Source of the DNA: Streptomyces luteogriseus
Lineage (GTDB): Bacteria > Actinomycetota > Actinomycetes > Streptomycetales > Streptomycetaceae
Assembly (NCBI RefSeq): GCF_014205055.1
Contig: NZ_JACHMS010000001.1
Location: 7,902,501 to 7,966,500 of the forward strand
DNA length: 64,000 nucleotides
Direction of reading: 5' to 3'
Of this stretch, positions 59,146 to 64,000 are shown piece after piece. Position 1 is the first letter of the stretch. Every line of letters starts with the position of its first letter. Made by a program: the position numbers and the translations under genes. The notes under the pieces were generated by a model that was not told where the DNA came from, did not search any database, and saw nothing but the letters and a program-made list of their open reading frames with translations.

Positions 59146-60617
59146 GCGGCGAACTGCCACCGACCGGACTGCAACTGACCGAGCTGCTGATCGACGGCAA
59201 GCAGGTCCCGGCCGCCGACGGACGCTCCTTCACCGTCCTCGACCCGTCGAACGACACGGCCATCGCCCAGGTGGCGCTGGCCGGCAAGGCGGACGTGGAC
59301 CAGGCGGTGGCCGCCGCGCGCGCGGCCTTCACCGCTCCCGAGTGGGCCCGGATGCGGGCCGCCGACCGGGGCCGGATCCTGTTCCGCATCGCGGAGGCGA
59401 TCCGCTACCAGGGCGAACGGCTCGCCCGCCTGGAGAGCCAGGACGTCGGCAAGCCGCTTCGCCAGGCGAAGGCCGACGTCGAAGCGGCCGCCCGCTACTT
59501 CGAGTTCTACGCGGGCGTCGCCGACAAGCTCGGCGGTTCGACGATCCCGCTCGGCCCCGGCCTGATCGACTACACCGTCCGCGAGCCGGTCGGTGTCTCC
59601 GGCCACATCATCCCGTTCAACTACCCCCTGCAGAACACCGCGCGCGGCTCCGCCCCGGCGCTGGCCGCCGGCTGCACGGTCGTCCTCAAGCCGTCCCCCG
59701 AGGCACCGCTCACCCCGCTGGAGATCGGCAGGATCGCCCTGGAGTGCGGTCTTCCGCCGGGCGTGCTGAACGTCGTCCCCGGTGACGGCGAGACCGGTGC
59801 CGCCCTCGCCGGCCACCCGGACATCGACCAGGTCACCTTCACCGGCTCGGTACCGACCGGCATCAAGGTCGCCCAGGCCGCCGCCGCCAACGTGGTGCCC
59901 TCGGTCACCGAACTGGGCGGCAAGTCCCCGGTCGTCGTCTTCGCCGACGCCGACTTCGACCTGGCGCTCGGCGCGGTCGCCGCCTCCGCGTTCGGCAACG
60001 CCGGGCAGACCTGCTCGGCCGGTACCCGGCTGCTCCTCCAGCGCGGCGCCGAGGAGTTCCTGGACAAGCTCGTCGCGCACGCCGCCTCCCTCAGCATCGG
60101 CCCCGGTCTCAGCGACCCGGACGTCGGCCCTCTCGTCGCCGCACGGCAGCGGGACCGGGTCCTCGGCTACCTGGAACTGGCCCGCGAGGAAGGCGCCGTG
60201 GCACGGGCCGGCGGAGGCGCCCCCGCCGACCCCGAACTGGCTGACGGCTACTACGTCCAGCCGACCGTCCTCACCGGCCTCGACAACCAGGCCCGGTGCG
60301 CCCGCGAGGAGATCTTCGGCCCCGTCGTCACGGTCATCGAGTTCGACGACGCGGGCGAGGCCCTGGAGATCGCCAACGACAGCCCGTTCGGCCTGGCCTC
60401 GTACGTGTGGACCCGGGACATCGACAAGGCCATGCGGATGGCCGAGGGCATCCGGGCCGGCCAGGTCTATGTCAACGCCACCGGCGTCGGCACCGGCGTC
60501 GAACTGCCCTTCGGCGGCTACAAGCACAGCGGCTGGGGCCGGGAGAAGGGTCTCGAAGGCCTGGCCAGCTACCTGCAGACCAAGAACGTCTGCATCGGGT
60601 TCGGGAACCGGTCATGA
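59142..60617 (+). CDS. Aldehyde dehydrogenase family protein
   Basis: 491 residues. Motifs are GHIIPFNYPLQNTARGSAPA, VVLKPSPEAPLTPLEIGRI, VTELGGKSPVVVFADAD (Glu) and NAGQTCSAGTRLLLQ (catalytic Cys), with the end PFGGYKHSGWGREKGLEGL. It belongs to the broad betaine/gamma-aminobutyraldehyde group. It overlaps the amidohydrolase gene and the next aldo/keto reductase by four bases each. It should oxidise the aldehyde formed by the aminotransferase. Confidence 0.92.
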   Translation: MSGELPPTGLQLTELLIDGKQVPAADGRSFTVLDPSNDTAIAQVALAGKADVDQAVAAARAAFTAPEWARMRAADRGRILFRIAEAIRYQGERLARLESQDVGKPLRQAKADVEAAARYFEFYAGVADKLGGSTIPLGPGLIDYTVREPVGVSGHIIPFNYPLQNTARGSAPALAAGCTVVLKPSPEAPLTPLEIGRIALECGLPPGVLNVVPGDGETGAALAGHPDIDQVTFTGSVPTGIKVAQAAAANVVPSVTELGGKSPVVVFADADFDLALGAVAASAFGNAGQTCSAGTRLLLQRGAEEFLDKLVAHAASLSIGPGLSDPDVGPLVAARQRDRVLGYLELAREEGAVARAGGGAPADPELADGYYVQPTVLTGLDNQARCAREEIFGPVVTVIEFDDAGEALEIANDSPFGLASYVWTRDIDKAMRMAEGIRAGQVYVNATGVGTGVELPFGGYKHSGWGREKGLEGLASYLQTKNVCIGFGNRS

Positions 60618-61552
60618 GATACCGGACGCTCGGAGAGCGCGGTCCGACCGTCTCGGTCGTCGGCGTGGGCGGCAACAACTTCGGCGCCCGTCTCGACGAG
60701 GAGGGCACCAAGGCCGTCGTCCACGCCGCGCTCGACGAGGGGATCACCCTGTTCGACACCGCCGACATGTACGGCGGGTCCGGCGAACGGGGCGGCTCCC
60801 GCGGCGACGGCGAACGGCTCCTCGGGGCCGCGCTCAAGGGCAGCCGTGACCACGTGGTGCTGGCCACCAAGTTCGGCATGGAGATGAGCCGGGAGGCAGA
60901 CCTGTACGGACCGCGCGGATCCCGCGCCTACATCCGCTACGCGGTGGAGGCGTCACTGAGCCGGCTCGGCACCGACCGGATCGACCTGTACCAGTACCAC
61001 GAGCCGGACGGTGTCACGCCGCTGGAGGAGACGGTCGCCGCGCTCCAGGAACTGGTCCACGAGGGCAAGATCCGGTATGTCGGCTGCTCCAACCTCCCGG
61101 CGGAACAGGTCACGGACGCCTTCGTGTCCACTCAGAACCGTTACCACCTGCTCGACCGCGGAGTGGAGCAGGACCTGATCCCCGCCTGCCTGCGCCACGG
61201 CGTAGGTCTGCTGCCGTACTACCCGCTGGCCAACGGCCTGCTCAGCGGCAAGTACCGGCGCGGCGAAGAGCCCCCGCCCGACAGCCGGCTGTCCTGGCGG
61301 CAGGGCTGGCTCACCGATGCGGCCCTCGACAAGGTCGAGGCGCTCACCGAGTACGGCGCCGAACGCGGCCTGACCCTCCTCCAGGTCGCGGTCGGCGCAC
61401 TGGCGGGCCTCCCCGCCGTCGGCTCCGTCATCTGCGGAGCCATGACACCCGAACAGGTCACCGCCAACGCGGCGGCGGCCGACTGGATACCGAGCCCGGC
61501 CGACCTGGCCGTACTCGACGCGATCGTCGCCCCCGGCGGACGCGTCGTCTGA
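60614..61552 (+). CDS. Aldo/keto reductase
   Basis: 312 residues. The TIM-barrel NADPH enzyme motifs are present: TLFDTADMYGGSGERGG (catalytic Asp/Tyr), VLATKFGMEMS (Lys), IDLYQYHEPDGVTPLEETVA (His) and GKIRYVGCSNLPAEQVTDAF. The C-terminal nucleotide site resembles that of the remnant at 4342-4635, but this gene is complete. ATG 60614 overlaps the dehydrogenase stop. It may reduce the same aldehyde that the dehydrogenase oxidises, or a related ketone. Confidence 0.9.
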   Translation: MRYRTLGERGPTVSVVGVGGNNFGARLDEEGTKAVVHAALDEGITLFDTADMYGGSGERGGSRGDGERLLGAALKGSRDHVVLATKFGMEMSREADLYGPRGSRAYIRYAVEASLSRLGTDRIDLYQYHEPDGVTPLEETVAALQELVHEGKIRYVGCSNLPAEQVTDAFVSTQNRYHLLDRGVEQDLIPACLRHGVGLLPYYPLANGLLSGKYRRGEEPPPDSRLSWRQGWLTDAALDKVEALTEYGAERGLTLLQVAVGALAGLPAVGSVICGAMTPEQVTANAAAADWIPSPADLAVLDAIVAPGGRVV

Positions 61553-61599
61553 AGCCCCCACCCCCTCTGAAAAACCGCGAGAGACCAAGGCTGGACACC

Positions 61600-62265
61600 A
61601 TGCGAGAGATCGTCACCTTCGACGCCTATGCGACCCTGATCAACTTCGAGCTCGGCCCCACGACCCTGAAGGTCCTCGAGGACCGGCTCGATCTGGACAA
61701 CCTGGACGTCGACGAGTTCCTCGACGACTTCCGCGTCATGCGCTTCCAGGCCGTCCTGGAGGCCTACCGCCCCTACCACGAGGTCCTGCACTCCAGCCTG
61801 CGCAACGCCATGCGCCTGCACGGCCTGGAGTACCGCGAGACCGACGGGGAGGCCCTCGTGGACGCCGTCCCCACTTTCGGCCCCTGGCCGGAGGTCCCCG
61901 CGGCCCTGCGGCAGCTGAAGACCAAGTACGAGATCGCCATCATCTCCAACTCCGACGACAACCTGATCGCGCGGAACGTCAAGAACATCGGCGTCGATTT
62001 CGACTACGTCATCACCGCCCAGCAGGCCGGTGCCTACAAGCCGGACCGCCAGACCTTCAAGCATGCCTTCCGGACCATGGGTGTCGAGCCGTCGCAGGTC
62101 ATCCACGTCGCGCAGGGCTGGGAGTACGACCACATCCCGACCCGCGACCTGGGCCTGAAGCGCCGGGTGTGGATCAACCGCTACGGCCGCAAGGGCAGCG
62201 CCGACTACCAGCCGTACGACGAGCTGCCCGACCTGTCGGGCCTGCCGAAGCTGCTCGGCTGCTGA
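61600..62265 (+). CDS. HAD-superfamily hydrolase, haloacid dehalogenase type II-like
   Basis: 221 residues. HAD motif I is FDAYATL (nucleophile Asp at about residue 8), motif II ISNSDDN, motif III Lys in AYKPDRQTF, and motif IV about WEYDHIPTRDLGLKR. The cap-domain and length fit L-2-haloacid dehalogenase-like proteins, many of which are phosphatases or have unknown substrates. AGAGACCAAGG precedes the ATG at moderate distance. It lies 47 bp after the reductase in the same operon. Confidence 0.85.
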   Translation: MREIVTFDAYATLINFELGPTTLKVLEDRLDLDNLDVDEFLDDFRVMRFQAVLEAYRPYHEVLHSSLRNAMRLHGLEYRETDGEALVDAVPTFGPWPEVPAALRQLKTKYEIAIISNSDDNLIARNVKNIGVDFDYVITAQQAGAYKPDRQTFKHAFRTMGVEPSQVIHVAQGWEYDHIPTRDLGLKRRVWINRYGRKGSADYQPYDELPDLSGLPKLLGC

Positions 62266-62313
62266 CCGACGGCGCACCGGCGAAACAGACCGAGAAGACA
62301 GAGGACGCACGCC

Positions 62314-63597
62314 ATGAAGCAGATCCCCTACTGGATGGACACTGCCCCCGCCCTGCCCGACCGTTCCGGGAAGGACCTGCCCGACGAGGCGGATGTGGTC
62401 GTGATCGGCGGCGGCCTCACCGGCCTGTCCACCGCTTACCACGCCGCCCGCAAAGGTGCCCGGGTCATCCTCGTCGAGAAGGACCAGGTCGGTTCGGGCG
62501 CCTCCGGCCGCAACGGCAGCCACTGCAATCCCGGCATCACCATCAGCCCGGCCCAGGCCCGCAAGCGCTACGGGCAGGAGCGCGCCCGCGAGCTCTACGA
62601 CGCGTTCCGCGACGCTGTGGACGTCGTCGAGGAGATTGCGGTCAGGGAGAAGATCGACTGCGACTTCCACCGTGCCGGGCGCCTCGGCGCGATCTGCAAG
62701 CCCCAGCACTTCGAGGGCCTGCAGGCCAAGCAGCGCGACCTGGCCGAGAACTTCGGCCACGAGACGGTCGTCCTGAGCAAGAGCGAGCTGCGCGCCGAGC
62801 TGGGCACGGACTACTACCACGGCGCCCTGCTCGACCCGCTCGGCGCTGCCATACACGTGGGCAAGTTCGTCGTCGGCCTGGCAGACGCCGCCGAGCGTGC
62901 CGGCGCCGAGATCCACGAGCGCAACGCCGCCACCGGCCTCACCCGCCTCCCTGGCGGCGGCTTCATGGTGGAGACCATGCACGGCACCATCCGTGCCAAG
63001 CAGGTCATGGCGGCGACGGATGCCTACACCGACCAGTCGATGCCGTGGTTCCGCAAGCGGCTGATCAACGTCGGCAGCTTCATCATCGTCACCGAGCCGC
63101 TGGGGGAGGCGCGCGCCAAGGAGCTCATCCCCAACGGCCGCCTGCTGGTCGCCCAGAAGAATGTCGGCAACTACATCCGCCTCACCCCGGACAACCGCCT
63201 CGCCTTCGGCGGCCGGGCCCGCTTCGCCCCGTCCAACCCGGCCTCCGACATCAAGAGCGGTGACATCCTCAAGCGGGAGATGACCGAGATCTTCCCGCAG
63301 CTGGCGGGGGTGCGCATCGACTACGTGTGGGGCGGCATGGTCGGCTTCTCCTGGGACCGCATTCCGCACGCGGGCGAGGTCAACGGCCTGTACTACTCCA
63401 TGGGTTACTGCGGACATGGCGTCCAGATGGCCACCTACATGGGCCGCGCGGTCGCCGAGATGATGGACGGCAATCCCGAGGCCAATCCGATGCGCGGCTT
63501 CGGCTTCCCGAAGGTGCCCGTCCCCTTCTACAACGGCACTCCCTGGTTCCTGCCGTTCGGCGGCGCCTACTACAAGGCGAAGGACCGTCTGCTCTGA
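62314..63597 (+). CDS. FAD-dependent oxidoreductase (gamma-glutamylputrescine oxidase/DAO-like)
   Basis: 427 residues. The FAD motif is VVVIGGGLTGLSTAYHAARK, then GSGASGRNGSHCNPG, as in PuuB-type and glycine-oxidase-like DAO proteins. KRLINVGSFIIVTEPL, VWGGMVGFSWDRIPHAG and YSMGYCGHGVQMATYMG are typical of PuuB relatives. It oxidises an amine, perhaps an acylated polyamine. It lies 48 bp after the HAD gene and is followed by a terminator hairpin, so it ends the main operon. Confidence 0.88.
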   Translation: MKQIPYWMDTAPALPDRSGKDLPDEADVVVIGGGLTGLSTAYHAARKGARVILVEKDQVGSGASGRNGSHCNPGITISPAQARKRYGQERARELYDAFRDAVDVVEEIAVREKIDCDFHRAGRLGAICKPQHFEGLQAKQRDLAENFGHETVVLSKSELRAELGTDYYHGALLDPLGAAIHVGKFVVGLADAAERAGAEIHERNAATGLTRLPGGGFMVETMHGTIRAKQVMAATDAYTDQSMPWFRKRLINVGSFIIVTEPLGEARAKELIPNGRLLVAQKNVGNYIRLTPDNRLAFGGRARFAPSNPASDIKSGDILKREMTEIFPQLAGVRIDYVWGGMVGFSWDRIPHAGEVNGLYYSMGYCGHGVQMATYMGRAVAEMMDGNPEANPMRGFGFPKVPVPFYNGTPWFLPFGGAYYKAKDRLL

Positions 63598-63623
63598 GCA
63601 GGTACCGACGCCGGTGACACCAC

Positions 63624-63657
63624 GGGGGCCTTGCGCGCGGTGACGCGGAAGGCCCCC
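63624..63657 (+). terminator. Hairpin at the end of the catabolic operon
   Basis: GGGGGCCTT (63624-63632) pairs with AAGGCCCCC (63649-63657), with additional weak pairing of GCGCG/CGCG inside the loop. It lies 27 bp after the oxidoreductase stop and before the aspartase gene. Confidence 0.65.
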
Positions 63658-63689
63658 ACCCCGCCTCCCGAGACAAGGCCTCCAGCCTC

Positions 63690-64000
63690 ATGAACAGCGT
63701 GACCCGCATCGAGCACGACCTGCTCGGTGACCGGGACGTTCCCGGCGACGCGTACTGGGGTGTCCACACCCTGCGCGCGACCGAGAACTTCCCCATCACC
63801 GGGACGCCCATCTCAGCCTACCCGCACCTCATCGATGCCCTCGCGGCCGTGAAGGAGGCAGCCGCTCTCGCGAACGAGGAGCTCGGGCTGCTGGAGCCGG
63901 CGAAGGCGGCGGCGATCGTCGCCGCGTGCCGGGAGATCCGTTCCGGCAAGCTGCACGAGCAGTTCGTCGTGGACGTCATCCAGGGTGGTGCCGGCACCTC
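63690..64000 (+). CDS. aspA: Aspartate ammonia-lyase, N-terminal part (3' end outside window)
   Basis: 103 residues are visible from ATG 63690 before the window ends. RIEHDLLGDRDVPGDAYWGV and HTLRATENFPITG are the N-terminal signature of aspartase in the fumarase/aspartase superfamily; KLHEQFVVDVIQGGAGTS is the start of the GGAGTS region. The enzyme splits aspartate to fumarate and ammonia. Its place after the operon suggests the pathway may yield aspartate, which would enter the citric acid cycle here. The catalytic loop lies beyond the edge. Confidence 0.88.
   Translation, partial: MNSVTRIEHDLLGDRDVPGDAYWGVHTLRATENFPITGTPISAYPHLIDALAAVKEAAALANEELGLLEPAKAAAIVAACREIRSGKLHEQFVVDVIQGGAGT

Noticed and set aside
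58192..60617. Assigning the genes as ectoine-degradation doeB and doeC
   Set aside because: The ectoine hydrolase and the usual regulator are not in the window, and the same families serve other acylated amino compounds.

Overview
The window is about 72% G+C, its coding frames have the strong third-position G/C bias of an actinomycete, and the gene content fits the chromosome of a Streptomyces or close relative: SpoIIE-type PP2C phosphatases, a STAS antagonist, a SigJ-type sigma factor, many TetR/IclR/PucR regulators, and an actinobacterial high-affinity hydrogenase. I found no tRNA, rRNA, CRISPR array, insertion sequence or phage gene.

Layout. Bases 1-5500 hold the 3' end of a PP2C phosphatase gene, a TetR-DUF6069 pair behind a tandem palindromic operator, a serine hydrolase divergent from another TetR gene, a small putative exported protein, an aldo/keto reductase remnant behind a winged-helix regulator, and a STAS protein. 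Bases 5766-12702 hold a large soluble hybrid histidine kinase with six exact 276-bp HAMP units, followed by an ANTAR/GAF/PAS/PP2C phosphatase. With the STAS gene these form a candidate phosphorelay and partner-switching group. Bases 12967-17011 hold an NmrA-like protein, a SigJ-like sigma factor, an NAD-type malic enzyme and a second DUF6069 protein.

Bases 17241-31774 are a complete group 1h (group 5, Hhy) [NiFe]-hydrogenase locus. A plus-strand arm (unknown 538-aa protein, hhyS, hhyL, NifU-like protein, DUF5947 protein, two tiny proteins, hypA) converges on a minus-strand arm (hypX, maturation protease, hypB, hypF, hypC, hypD, hypE) at a perfect 23-bp hairpin. The locus encodes the structural subunits and an apparently full Ni-Fe-CO-CN assembly set, including HypX, which makes CO aerobically. 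The expected role is scavenging of trace H2 to feed respiration.

Bases 32131-34722 hold a LacI regulator remnant behind a 15-G tract, an IclR regulator and a membrane PP2C phosphatase. Bases 34745-40436 hold the phenylacetate module: paaK and paaI divergent from paaABCDE, with TetR-type inverted repeats next to both divergent starts.

Bases 40448-64000 are a long catabolic region: a PucR regulator divergent from gabT / FAD-FeS dehydrogenase / gabD / cupin; two tandemly duplicated IclR regulators sharing a conserved upstream element; then an almost unbroken plus-strand operon of a flavin oxidase, two aspartoacylase-like amidohydrolases, a polyamine-type ABC importer, a class III aminotransferase, an aldehyde dehydrogenase, an aldo/keto reductase, a HAD hydrolase, a second flavin oxidase and, cut by the window edge, aspartase. 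It looks like a pathway that imports an N-acylated amino compound, deacylates it, removes its amino group and oxidises the products. The substrate cannot be read from sequence, and this is the best candidate here for an undescribed system.
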